64,000 nt of DNA from Alphaproteobacteria bacterium (GTDB lineage Bacteria; Bacteroidota; Bacteroidia; Bacteroidales; FEN-979): positions 62,001-126,000 of the forward strand of contig SACF01000007.1 in the NCBI GenBank assembly GCA_009928665.1, given 5' to 3'. A model generated the notes under the pieces. It saw only the letters and a list, made by a program, of their open reading frames with translations. It was not told where the DNA came from and did no database searches. Positions 1 to 7,645 of this stretch are shown piece after piece (the stretch's first letter is position 1; every line of letters begins with the position of its first letter). Made by a program: the position numbers and the translations under genes.

Positions 1-125
1 CTGAACTCATGAAAGGATTGGGCAAAGGAGTGAAAAGTTTTAAGGATGGGGTCGATGGTGTGGAAGAGGACAGGAAGTCTGCTGGAAATAATCCGCCCGC
101 CGATAAAACGGAAAAAAAAGATTGA
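1..125 (+). CDS. tatA: TatA/E family twin-arginine translocase subunit, 3' end only
   Basis: Partial gene, cut by the window start. Reading codons from base 3 gives ELMKGLGKGVKSFKDGV followed by a charged tail ending in KKD and a TGA stop at 123-125. The end of the amphipathic helix (GLGKGVKSFKDG) is diagnostic for TatA/TatE, the pore-forming subunit of the twin-arginine translocase that exports folded proteins across the inner membrane. The transmembrane helix lies outside the window. The stop is 10 bases before the ATG of the aminotransferase at 136, so the two are probably cotranscribed. A tatC gene lies about 8 kb downstream on the same strand. A longer reading of the next gene that starts at 46 would overlap this one and is therefore unlikely. 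Confidence 0.85.
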   Translation, partial: ELMKGLGKGVKSFKDGVDGVEEDRKSAGNNPPADKTEKKD

Positions 126-135
126 ACCTGTTCCC

Positions 136-1593
136 ATGACAGAAGATCACTTCGGCAAGTTCAGAAGCAATATCATTGGGAACGCGTGTCAATACCAAAC
201 ACCCTATGGGCCGAAAAAACTGATTTACGCCGACTGGATCGCGAGCGGACGGCTATACCGCCCCATTGAAAAAATCATCGCCGACGACATCGGGCCATTT
301 GTTGGCAATACCCACACAGAGACCAGCAAAGTCGGAAAGTTAATGACCCAGGCCTATCATCTGGCCCATCAGAAAATCAAAAACCATGTGAATGCCGGCC
401 CCGGGGATGTGATCATCACCACCGGGTTCGGGATGACCGGAGCCATCGTGAAATTCCAGCGCATTCTCGGGCTGAAACAAAAACGGAAAGAGCATGAAGT
501 AGTTCAGGATTATGACAGACCGGTGGTTTTTGTGACCCATATGGAGCATCACAGCAACCAGACCACCTGGTACGAAACCGACGCCGATGTCGTGGTGATT
601 GAGCCCGGGGCAGATCTCCTGATCGATTTGAATAACCTGAAGCAGGCGTTAAAACGATATGCCGGACGAAGAAGAAAAATCGGCGCCTTCACAGCCTGTT
701 CTAATGTGACCGGAATCCGGACTCCCTACCATGCAATGGCTCGTCTGATGCATGAAAACGGAGGGCTGGCCTTCATCGATTTTGCCGCATCGGCACCCTA
801 CGACGATATAAATATGCATCCGGCCGATCCTTTGGAAAAGTTGGATGCTGTTTTCTTTTCACCCCATAAATTTCTCGGGGGTCCTGGATCGTCGGGTGTT
901 CTGATCTTCGACTCTGGTCTGTACCAGTTGAAAGCGCCGGATCAACCCGGTGGCGGGACCGTTGACTGGACCAATCCCTGGGGTGAATATAAATACATCG
1001 ACAACATTGAGATTCGCGAGGATGGTGGAACACCCGGGTTTCTTCAGGCCATTCGCACAGCGCTTGCCATCGAACTGAAAAATCAGATGGTCGTTGAAAA
1101 GATCCATGAAAAAGAGTCAGAACTGGTTCAGATAGCCTTTGAGGAATTCCGGAAAATTCCCGGTCTTCATATTCTGGCCGATAGCATCGAAGACCGGCTG
1201 GGAGTCATCTCCTTCTATATGGACCGTATTCATTATAACCTGGTGGTTGGCATCCTGAGCGATCGCTTTGGCATACAGGTACGCGGAGGTTGTGCCTGCG
1301 CGGGAACTTACGGGCACTTCCTGCTGGATGTCAGCTACGAAAAATCGCGCAGGATCACCGAAAAGATCAACCTGGGCGATCTCTCCGATAAGCCGGGATG
1401 GGTAAGGGTTTCCCTGCATCCGACCATGACCGTCAATGAGGTCCGTTATATCGCCGAAGCCCTGTACCAGATCAGGCTCCACCATACGGAATGGGAACGC
1501 GATTACGTGTACGATAAACACTGCAACGAATTCAGAAACAGATCACAGAATAAGGATTCCGAAACAATTCAAAGCTGGTTTGATTTAGCCTGA
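136..1593 (+). CDS. aminotransferase class V-fold PLP enzyme (cysteine desulfurase-like)
   Basis: A 485-residue fold-type I PLP enzyme. The SPHKFLGG motif places the PLP lysine at about K245, and HMEHHSN and DFAASAPYDD are typical of the cofactor pocket. A RGGCACAG loop (C386, C388) sits where SufS-like desulfurases carry the catalytic cysteine, so desulfurase or cysteine-lyase chemistry is plausible but not proven. It is longer than ordinary SufS (about 410 residues). I chose ATG 136 because an in-frame ATG at 46 would overlap the tatA 3' end and adds a basic, unconserved-looking leader. A second, more typical desulfurase lies at 4318, and the genes between are a DsrC/DsrMK-like set, so sulfur handling is the likely setting. 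Substrate unknown. Confidence 0.85.
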   Translation: MTEDHFGKFRSNIIGNACQYQTPYGPKKLIYADWIASGRLYRPIEKIIADDIGPFVGNTHTETSKVGKLMTQAYHLAHQKIKNHVNAGPGDVIITTGFGMTGAIVKFQRILGLKQKRKEHEVVQDYDRPVVFVTHMEHHSNQTTWYETDADVVVIEPGADLLIDLNNLKQALKRYAGRRRKIGAFTACSNVTGIRTPYHAMARLMHENGGLAFIDFAASAPYDDINMHPADPLEKLDAVFFSPHKFLGGPGSSGVLIFDSGLYQLKAPDQPGGGTVDWTNPWGEYKYIDNIEIREDGGTPGFLQAIRTALAIELKNQMVVEKIHEKESELVQIAFEEFRKIPGLHILADSIEDRLGVISFYMDRIHYNLVVGILSDRFGIQVRGGCACAGTYGHFLLDVSYEKSRRITEKINLGDLSDKPGWVRVSLHPTMTVNEVRYIAEALYQIRLHHTEWERDYVYDKHCNEFRNRSQNKDSETIQSWFDLA

Positions 1594-1642
1594 CACCATC
1601 TGAACAATTTCATCCCGGCTCCGACCGTATCATTTTTTTTCC

Positions 1643-1650
1643 TATTTTCG
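1643..1650 (+). promoter_or_regulatory. possible Bacteroidota -7 promoter element
   Basis: TATTTTCG followed by CGCA, close to the TAnnTTTG -7 consensus, 28 bases upstream of the ATG at 1678. No convincing -33 element is visible at the expected distance, so this is tentative. It would start a transcript for the small Cys protein and the dsrC set. Confidence 0.35.
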
Positions 1651-1677
1651 CGCACATCTCCTAAGTAATTAAAAGGG

Positions 1678-1944
1678 ATGCACTGTCCAAACTACCCCAC
1701 CTGCCAACTTGTTCATATACAGGGATTTGTTGAAAGCGATGACCTGCGTGAAGATTATATCCTGAAATACTGTACCGACATCCACGGATTCTGGGCCTCC
1801 TGCAAACGGTTTAACACACACCGGATGCTTCATTTTTGTCCCGATTTTGTGCTCCCCGACACACCGCTGACCGTGGATGAGATCATGGACCGGTTTGACG
1901 ATGAAATCAATCAGGGAACCACTAAAGAACCGAAGATGACATAG
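1678..1944 (+). CDS. small cysteine-containing protein of unknown function
   Basis: 88 residues, no signal peptide or membrane segment. It starts MHCPNYPTCQLV and has further cysteines in a KYCTD stretch, an ASCKRF stretch and a HFCPDF stretch, five in all, a pattern suggesting a small zinc or iron-sulfur-binding cytosolic protein. The C-terminus is acidic and ends in a charged tail. It lies between the class V aminotransferase and dsrC on the same strand, so a role alongside the sulfur module is possible. I do not recognise the family and assign no function. Confidence 0.7.
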   Translation: MHCPNYPTCQLVHIQGFVESDDLREDYILKYCTDIHGFWASCKRFNTHRMLHFCPDFVLPDTPLTVDEIMDRFDDEINQGTTKEPKMT

Positions 1945-2027
1945 AATTATCCGCTTCCGGGAACATCCCTGCCGGATATGAACTGTGAAAATGAAAATGA
2001 GAATTATTCACTCAAGAAATACAAAAA

Positions 2028-2345
2028 ATGGCTACAATCGAAATTGAAGGACGCGTACTCGAGGTTGATGGCGACGGATTCCTGGCCGATCCCTCTATTT
2101 GGGACGAAAACCTTGCCGCTGCCATTGCCCGGTTCGACGGGATACTGGAACTGACGGAAAAACACTGGTCCATTGTCAGAATAATCCGTAACAACTGGCT
2201 GGACAAAGGCATGGCTCCCATGATCCGGGTAATTTGTCAGCAATCCGGATTGAAATTAAGGGAGATCTATGAACTCTTTCCGCTCGGACCTGCCCGCGGA
2301 GCCTGTCGTGTTGCCGGCTTGCCCAAACCCGACGGATGTGTGTAG
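2028..2345 (+). CDS. dsrC: DsrC/TusE family sulfur carrier with both C-terminal cysteines
   Basis: 105 residues with the family layout: an acidic N-terminus (VDGDGFLADPSIWDE), a helical core, and the conserved C-terminal arm. The penultimate residue is Cys104 and a second conserved cysteine is Cys93, separated by exactly ten residues. In known DsrC proteins these two cysteines form the trisulfide and disulfide exchanged between sulfite reductase DsrAB and the membrane complex DsrMKJOP; TusE proteins keep only the last one. So this is a redox-competent DsrC and not a plain TusE. The DsrM-like and DsrK-like genes start 15 and 645 bases after its stop. No dsrAB is in the window, so the sulfur donor is unknown; the neighbouring desulfurases are candidates (inference). 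Confidence 0.92.
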   Translation: MATIEIEGRVLEVDGDGFLADPSIWDENLAAAIARFDGILELTEKHWSIVRIIRNNWLDKGMAPMIRVICQQSGLKLREIYELFPLGPARGACRVAGLPKPDGCV

Positions 2346-2360
2346 TATAAAAGATGGATT

Positions 2361-2981
2361 ATGGCCTGGTATCAATATTTGACACTCATTTCGCTCCTCT
2401 TTTGTTGCATTGTTTGCATGATGCACCTCTTCCGGTTAATCCGCCTGGGTTCACCCGTTGATTATGCAATATCCGGGGTTAAAACCGGACCAGCCATTGC
2501 ATACTCCTTCACAGGAGCCATGAATCCGGTCAAAAAAGAATCCGCTTACCTTCACCTGCCCACCTATACGGCCGGTATCCTCTTTCATCTGGGATCCTTT
2601 TTATCGGTGATCATCCTGGTCGTACAACTCTTCAGTCCCATCATCACAGGGTTTTTATCGTGGCCTGTCGCGGTTTTTTTATTCGCATCGGGCACCTGCG
2701 GGATTTCTATCCTTGTAAAACGAATAATAAAGTCATCGCTCCGGAACCTGTCGAGCCCGGATGATTATTTATCGAATATCCTGGTAACCCTGTTCCAACT
2801 CGCGACTGCGCTGTCGCTGATTCTGCCTGCTGCTGGGCCGGTGTATTTTGTCGTTTCGGCTATCCTGTTCTTATGGTTTCCTTTCGGCAAGCTGAGACAC
2901 GCCCTCTACTTTTTTGCCGCCCGGTATCACCTGGGACTGTTCTATGGACGGCGTGGTGTATGGCCTCCGAAAACGCGTTAA
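2361..2981 (+). CDS. DsrM/NarI-like integral membrane protein
   Basis: 206 residues with about five hydrophobic helices. It has an FRLIRLGSPVDY stretch after the first helix, a histidine in a ILFHLGSFLS helix and a C-terminal RHALYFFAARYH helix followed by GRRGVWPP, features resembling the cytochrome b subunits NarI and DsrM, which bind two hemes through histidines and exchange electrons with quinol. The histidines within helices would suit heme ligation, but I cannot align them to be certain. It starts 15 bases after dsrC and ends 9 bases before the DsrK-like gene, so the pair is almost certainly a membrane anchor plus cytosolic iron-sulfur subunit. Shorter than typical DsrM. Confidence 0.75.
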   Translation: MAWYQYLTLISLLFCCIVCMMHLFRLIRLGSPVDYAISGVKTGPAIAYSFTGAMNPVKKESAYLHLPTYTAGILFHLGSFLSVIILVVQLFSPIITGFLSWPVAVFLFASGTCGISILVKRIIKSSLRNLSSPDDYLSNILVTLFQLATALSLILPAAGPVYFVVSAILFLWFPFGKLRHALYFFAARYHLGLFYGRRGVWPPKTR

Positions 2982-2990
2982 TAAACTACG

Positions 2991-4286
2991 ATGGGAACAC
3001 TTACTGATCCGATAAAAAACAAAGGACTTGCGGTTTTCGATGACCTTCCCGACAGCAGGCTGATCACCCAACTGAACAGTTGCGTTCATTGCGGACTTTG
3101 TGCCGAAACCTGTATCTATTACCTTGCAACCGGTGATGAACGAATGATCCCGGCCCGCAAAGTCGACCTGGTCGCCTCCATTTACCGCCGTTACCATACC
3201 GTTGCCGGAAAACTTTTTCCGGCCATCGTGAAAGCGCGTGATCTGGATGAGGACACTGCTGATGAAATGGTCGATCTGCTTTACGGGGCCTGTACCATGT
3301 GCGGAAGATGTAACGCCCACTGTTCCATCGGCATCGATATCGGATTTGTTATCAGGACGGGGAGAACCATGCTTTCGAATATGGGGATGGTCCCGGCAAC
3401 ACTGCAATCGACAGTTGATGCTGCCCTCGTTTCGGGCAACAACATGAGCATCCCGAAAGAGGAATTCATTGATACGCTTAAATGGATGGAGGAAGAGCTT
3501 GTGGATGAACTCAACGACCCACAAGCTGTCATCCCGCTCGACCAACCCGGGAAACGGGTACTTTACACCCTGAACCCGAGGGAACCTAAGTTCTTCCCGC
3601 TCTCCATCGCGGCCATGGCAAAGATATTTTATGCAGCGGGCGAAAGTTGGACACTTTCCACCCGGATGTACGATGTGACCAATTATGCCTATTTTTCCGG
3701 TAATATCAATGAAGCCAGCATAATTGCAAACCGTTTGTGGGACGAAATGTCGGCCTTGAAAACCCAGGCGCTGGTTCTTGCCGAATGCGGACACGGGAGC
3801 GCTGCCTTCCGCTGGGAGTCACCGAATTATTTGCACCAACAGTTTCCTTTTGAGGTGATGACTTCGGTGGAATGGATCGCCAGGTACCTGCGCCAGGGTA
3901 AGATCAAACTGGATCCTTCGCGGATCAAAGAGACCGTCACCCTTCATGATCCCTGCAACCTGGTACGAAACGGCGGAATTATCCATGAACAACGCGTTAT
4001 CCTCCGGCAATGTGTGGAAAATTTCGTCGAAATGAATCCATGTGGCTCAGATAACCACTGTTGCGGAGGAGGTGGAGGCCAACTCGCGATGAGCGAGTAC
4101 AACGAACGCCGGATGAAGATCGCCGGGATCAAGGCAGATCAGATCCGGAAAACCGGAGCTAAAATTGTGGTTACACCCTGTCATAATTGTGTTGACCAGT
4201 TATCCCAGATTAATTTTCATTACAAGCTGAATGTCCAGATCAAGACCATCGCGGAGGTTGTTGCCGATGCGCTGATCCTTCCCTGA
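2991..4286 (+). CDS. DsrK/HdrD-like iron-sulfur protein (4Fe-4S ferredoxin plus CCG domain)
   Basis: 431 residues. Two ferredoxin-type clusters are visible: C31, C34, C37, C41 and C101, C104, C107, C111. The C-terminal half holds one complete CCG cysteine set, C322 in HDPCN, C357-C358 in HCCGGGGG, and C397/C400 in CHNC, which in HdrB/HdrD/DsrK binds the noncubane cluster that reduces a disulfide. The first half-domain is degenerate (AECGHGSAAFRW), as in DsrK. The expected job is reduction of the DsrC disulfide or trisulfide with electrons from the preceding membrane subunit. No signal peptide, so cytosolic and membrane-attached. Could instead be a generic heterodisulfide-reductase-like subunit, but the adjacent dsrC favours DsrK-like. 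Confidence 0.88.
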   Translation: MGTLTDPIKNKGLAVFDDLPDSRLITQLNSCVHCGLCAETCIYYLATGDERMIPARKVDLVASIYRRYHTVAGKLFPAIVKARDLDEDTADEMVDLLYGACTMCGRCNAHCSIGIDIGFVIRTGRTMLSNMGMVPATLQSTVDAALVSGNNMSIPKEEFIDTLKWMEEELVDELNDPQAVIPLDQPGKRVLYTLNPREPKFFPLSIAAMAKIFYAAGESWTLSTRMYDVTNYAYFSGNINEASIIANRLWDEMSALKTQALVLAECGHGSAAFRWESPNYLHQQFPFEVMTSVEWIARYLRQGKIKLDPSRIKETVTLHDPCNLVRNGGIIHEQRVILRQCVENFVEMNPCGSDNHCCGGGGGQLAMSEYNERRMKIAGIKADQIRKTGAKIVVTPCHNCVDQLSQINFHYKLNVQIKTIAEVVADALILP

Positions 4287-4317
4287 ATTCTGAAAAAAAC
4301 AATTGAACCCATAAATC

Positions 4318-5478
4318 ATGAACCGTCAAATTTATCTCGACAATTCCGCCACCTCTTTCCCGAAACCCGATGTGGTGTATGAATTTATGCATAACTTTTA
4401 TAAAAACCATGGCGTCAGTCCTGGACGTTCCGGATTCGATGCCGCTATCGAAACCGAAGAGGTTGTGCATGAAACACGAAAAATGCTGACCCGACTTTTC
4501 AACGGCGATGATCCGAATCATCTGACTTTCAGTTACAATGCCAGCGATTCACTGAACATGGTTCTGCAAGGGTTGATCCAATCAGGTGACCATGTGATCA
4601 CCACCAAACTGGAGCATAATTCGGTATTGAGACCCTTGTACCACCTGAGTTTGGGCCATACGGTTGAGGTCACCCACGTTTCATTTGACAAACACGGTTA
4701 CGTCGATCCCGACGATATCAAAAAAGCGATCCGGAAAAATACGAAGGTTGTGGTGGTAAATCACAGTTCCAATGTAATCGGAACCGTTCAGCCCATTGCA
4801 GCTATAGGAAAAATATGCAAGGAAGCGGGTGTTCTTTTTGTGGTCGACGGAAGCCAGAGCGCTGGTGCCGTAGCCATCGACATGAAGGCCATGGGCATTG
4901 ATGTTCTGGTATTTACCGGGCACAAATGCCTGATGGGACCTACCGGAATCGGCGGTTCCTATGTCATGGACGGGATTCCTGTGAAGGGTACCCGTTTCGG
5001 AGGAACCGGCGTACGATCTGCACAAAAAACGCATCTGGAAGAATTTCCATACCGGATGGAATGCGGAACCCTGAATCTGGTCGGGGTGGCCGGCCTCCAT
5101 GCAGGGGTCAAATGGATTACCGAAATGGGAATCGAAAACCTGCACCAACACGAAATCAGTCTTTGGGATAAACTGCGTCAGGGTGTTCAGAAAATCGAAA
5201 ATGTAATTACCTATTGCGCCGACAGTGTTGAAAATCAGAACCCGGTACTCAGCCTCAACATCCATGGATTTGAATCAGGCGATGTGGGCACTATGCTCGA
5301 TGTGGATTATAACATTGCCTGCCGGACCGGACTTCAATGTGCACCGCTGGTGCATGAAGTGATCGGAACCGACAAAATACACGGTACCGTGCGATTGAGC
5401 GTCGGACCTTTCAACACGGAGCCGGAGATTGATGCAGCCATTGAGGCCATCCGTGAGATTGCCTCCATCAAAAAATAA
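4318..5478 (+). CDS. cysteine desulfurase family protein (class V aminotransferase)
   Basis: 386 residues, typical length for the SufS/CsdA-like group. It opens with IYLDNSATSFPKP, has LEHNSVLRP and VDGSQSAG cofactor-pocket motifs, the PLP lysine K203 in FTGHKCLMGPTG, and the catalytic-type cysteine C341 in CRTGLQCAP. Such enzymes remove sulfur from cysteine as an enzyme persulfide and pass it to acceptors such as SufE/SufU, TusA-like proteins or tRNA-modifying enzymes. It starts 31 bases after the DsrK-like gene, suggesting that its persulfide could feed the DsrC relay (inference). No Suf scaffold genes are nearby, which argues against a dedicated Fe-S assembly role. Confidence 0.9.
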   Translation: MNRQIYLDNSATSFPKPDVVYEFMHNFYKNHGVSPGRSGFDAAIETEEVVHETRKMLTRLFNGDDPNHLTFSYNASDSLNMVLQGLIQSGDHVITTKLEHNSVLRPLYHLSLGHTVEVTHVSFDKHGYVDPDDIKKAIRKNTKVVVVNHSSNVIGTVQPIAAIGKICKEAGVLFVVDGSQSAGAVAIDMKAMGIDVLVFTGHKCLMGPTGIGGSYVMDGIPVKGTRFGGTGVRSAQKTHLEEFPYRMECGTLNLVGVAGLHAGVKWITEMGIENLHQHEISLWDKLRQGVQKIENVITYCADSVENQNPVLSLNIHGFESGDVGTMLDVDYNIACRTGLQCAPLVHEVIGTDKIHGTVRLSVGPFNTEPEIDAAIEAIREIASIKK

Positions 5479-5585
5479 GGATGCTCGAATCATATTTTCA
5501 TGGTTCCAGGAAATTTTTTTTAATAATGCCGCAAGTTTTTCGGTTTTTTGTTGTCAAAATATCATAAACCTTTAAAAAACGAAAT

Positions 5586-5996
5586 ATGAAAAACTTTTTG
5601 AAGATCATGATCACCTTCAGCCTGGTATGCTTTATCGCAGTACTCACGCAGGCACAAACCCAGACCACAGCCAAGCAGACCACTCCTGCCTCTTCAACCG
5701 CTAAATTCGTCGATGCCAACAAAAACGGGATCTGCGATAATTATGAAATCAGGGGCAAATCAAATCAGGGTAAGAATTTTACCGACAAGAACGGAGACGG
5801 TATTTGCGACAACAAAGGAACGACCATAAACTGCTCCGGTAAAGGAAAAGGAATGGGTTGCGGAATGCACTGCGGAAAGGGATGCGGCAAGGGGAATTGT
5901 TGCGGCAATGGCCCTCACAACGGATGCAACAAGGGCCACCAGCACAGGCATGGGGCCAACTGTCAGAATACCACGACCACACCTGCAACCAAGTAA
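5586..5996 (+). CDS. secreted calcium/metal-binding-type protein, Cys/Gly/His-rich
   Basis: 136 residues with a clear signal peptide ending near TQAQ. The mature part carries two acidic D-x-N-x-[NG]-G-I-C-D-N loops (DANKNGICDN and DKNGDGICDN) that resemble EF-hand/thrombospondin-type calcium loops with an embedded cysteine. Then follows a Gly/Cys/His-rich tail with repeated CGKG, CGNG and HQHRHG, ending in a Thr-rich segment. The composition suggests binding of soft or transition metals in the periplasm or at the surface. The downstream ECF sigma/anti-sigma/CnrX-like cluster fits a metal-response role. Function is inferred from composition and context only. Confidence 0.75.
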   Translation: MKNFLKIMITFSLVCFIAVLTQAQTQTTAKQTTPASSTAKFVDANKNGICDNYEIRGKSNQGKNFTDKNGDGICDNKGTTINCSGKGKGMGCGMHCGKGCGKGNCCGNGPHNGCNKGHQHRHGANCQNTTTTPATK

Positions 5997-6018
5997 AAAC
6001 CATCTTTAAAATGTTGCC

Positions 6019-6053
6019 ATAGCAGAGGCGGTTTGATAACCCGTCTCTGCTAT
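6019..6053 (+). terminator. hairpin, probable transcription terminator or attenuator
   Basis: A 13-pair stem (ATAGCAGAGGCGG against the complementary 3' arm, with one G-U pair) around an 8-base loop lies 23 bases after the metal-binding protein and 31 bases before the sigma factor. The U tract after it is weak (TTTG), so termination may be partial. Confidence 0.5.
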
Positions 6054-6084
6054 TTGTGCCGGAGCATCCTGTTAACCCGAAAGA

Positions 6085-6669
6085 ATGACTGAAGCCGAAC
6101 TGATTGCCGGGATCAAAGAACGCCAACGTCCGGCTTTTCAAATGCTCGTTGACCGGTACCGGGATCAGGTTATAAAGACTGCCTTTTACTTTTTGGGTGA
6201 CATGGCCGACGCAGAAGATCTCTCTCAGGAAATTTTTATCGAAATCATTCAGTCGATACATGATTTCCGACAAACCTCCACCCTGAAAACGTGGATCTAC
6301 CGAATCACCGTGAATAAAGCGCTCAATATGGTCAAACAACGAAAACGCAGGGGAATCTTCTTCCGGATCGGATCGTTGTTCCATGGAGATAATCCGTTAA
6401 ACGCGCAAGACTTTGCAGAGCCGGTTACCCAAACCGATGCGGTTGAGAAGCAGGAGACCCGCGCGATGATCCAAAAAGCAATCGACAAACTTCCTGAAAG
6501 CCAACGAATCGCTTTTGTGCTATCCCGGTTTGACGACCAACCCTATAAAGAGATCGCGGGAATCATGAACATCAGTTTGCCGGCTGTGGAATCATTGATC
6601 TTCAGGGCCAGGCAAAACCTTCAAAAGCAATTGGTCAGGTCATTTCCTGAATTTAAATCAAACCTATGA
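6085..6669 (+). CDS. ECF-type RNA polymerase sigma factor
   Basis: 194 residues with sigma region 2 (FQMLVDRYRDQVIKTA, DMADAEDLSQEIFIEI, LKTWIYRITVNKALN) and region 4 (LPESQRIAFVLSRFDDQPYKEIAGIMN, broken here only for description, followed by the helix-turn-helix ISLPAVESLIFRAR). It lacks region 1.1 and 3, as ECF factors do. The stop overlaps the anti-sigma start by four bases (ATGA), so the two are translationally coupled. With the CnrX-like sensor that follows, the arrangement resembles metal-responsive CnrH/CnrY/CnrX-type cassettes. The secreted Cys/His-rich protein upstream is a possible target gene. Confidence 0.93.
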   Translation: MTEAELIAGIKERQRPAFQMLVDRYRDQVIKTAFYFLGDMADAEDLSQEIFIEIIQSIHDFRQTSTLKTWIYRITVNKALNMVKQRKRRGIFFRIGSLFHGDNPLNAQDFAEPVTQTDAVEKQETRAMIQKAIDKLPESQRIAFVLSRFDDQPYKEIAGIMNISLPAVESLIFRARQNLQKQLVRSFPEFKSNL

Positions 6670-7115
6670 CATGCAAAGATTTTATACGATCCCTTGAAGA
6701 ACGACATGACAGGAATCTGACGGAGCCTGAAAGGTTAGATATGGACAGGCACTCCCAGGAATGTGCTTCATGCAGGAATCAGCTTGCCGTGATGGAAAAA
6801 CTCGGTTCCTTTATCGCAGATTCAAAGAATGCAACCCCGAATCCTTTTATTTCAACGCGGATCCTGCAGCGTTTGGAAGCAGAATTCGCATTCCCGGATG
6901 CTCCGAAAAAATATCCCTGGCCATTACTTCTGAAACCGGTTGCCCTGACCCTTGCCCTTGCAGCGGGGTTGCTGATCGGTACACTCACAACGAGGCCCTC
7001 ATCTGAAACCGCACAGGTTGAAAACCAGGATGCCGTGCAATTTGATGAATTGAAAAAGGATCTTTTCATCCAGGAATTTGTGGATGAAGACAAAAAAATA
7101 TCTTTAATTCACTGA
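6666..7115 (+). CDS. zinc-finger-type anti-sigma factor, membrane-bound
   Basis: 149 residues. The N-terminal cytoplasmic part carries a HSQECASC motif (H-x3-C-x2-C), the zinc-binding anti-sigma signature (zf-HC2). One transmembrane helix follows (LLKPVALTLALAAGLLIGTL), then a short acidic periplasmic tail of about 40 residues. It is expected to hold the ECF factor encoded immediately upstream (four-base overlap) inactive at the inner membrane until a periplasmic signal arrives. The periplasmic sensor protein starts five bases downstream. Confidence 0.88.
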   Translation: MTCKDFIRSLEERHDRNLTEPERLDMDRHSQECASCRNQLAVMEKLGSFIADSKNATPNPFISTRILQRLEAEFAFPDAPKKYPWPLLLKPVALTLALAAGLLIGTLTTRPSSETAQVENQDAVQFDELKKDLFIQEFVDEDKKISLIH

Positions 7116-7120
7116 TAATC

Positions 7121-7633
7121 ATGAATTTTTTCATTAAAAACCGTGTAATTTTCTGGCTGTTGCTTATCCTGGTTTTGATCAACCTCGGGATCCTGGTCAG
7201 TTTTCTGTATTTCAACAACCGTTCACAAACACCTGCATGCTGCCCCACCACCACCGGTCCGGAGAACCTGCTTCACCAGGAACTCAGGCTGACGCCCGTT
7301 CAGCAGCAACAGGTCGGTCAGATCAATGCCGTTTATAAGTCAACCGCCGCATCGCTGGTCGATGAAATAAGGGAACACAGAGGAATCATCCTGGAAGAAC
7401 TGGATCAGGAACAGCCTGACACCGCCACGATCAGAAAAACGGCCGAAGCGCTCGCCCGGCTTCAGTTTAAGTTACAACAGGAAAGTATCTGGCAATATCT
7501 CGCGTTAAAAAAAGTATGTACTCCGGAACAGGCACACCGCTTGTCGGCACTCTATCACGAACTGTATGGATGTCCGATGAAAGGAAATCAGAATCAGAAC
7601 CGCCACCGGCATGGCTGGGGAAAGCAGAAATAA
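7121..7633 (+). CDS. CnrX/Spy-like periplasmic heavy-metal sensor protein
   Basis: 170 residues: one N-terminal membrane anchor (residues about 8-30), a CCPTT stretch just outside the membrane, then a helical LTPVQQQQV-type segment (LTxxQ-like), a long amphipathic helix region, and a C-terminal GCPMKG followed by a His-rich NRHRHGWG tail. This is the fold of CnrX/ZraP/CpxP-like metal sensors and chaperones. It is the third gene of the sigma/anti-sigma cassette (five bases after the anti-sigma stop), so it most likely sets sigma activity in response to periplasmic metal. Which metal is not readable from the sequence. Confidence 0.8.
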   Translation: MNFFIKNRVIFWLLLILVLINLGILVSFLYFNNRSQTPACCPTTTGPENLLHQELRLTPVQQQQVGQINAVYKSTAASLVDEIREHRGIILEELDQEQPDTATIRKTAEALARLQFKLQQESIWQYLALKKVCTPEQAHRLSALYHELYGCPMKGNQNQNRHRHGWGKQK

Positions 7634-7645
7634 ACCTGAAACCTG

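Noticed and set aside
46..135. In-frame extension of the first aminotransferase to an ATG at 46
   Set aside because: It would overlap the tatA 3' end, which is clearly coding in another frame, and gives a basic leader unlike the family. The start at 136 lies just after the tatA stop.
2871..3794. Long open frame on the minus strand opposite the DsrK-like gene
   Set aside because: Opposite a protein with complete iron-sulfur motifs; the translation has no recognisable domain and skewed composition.
5779..6384. 201-codon open frame on the minus strand opposite the metal-binding protein and sigma gene
   Set aside because: Spans two well-supported genes and a hairpin on the other strand; no domain visible.
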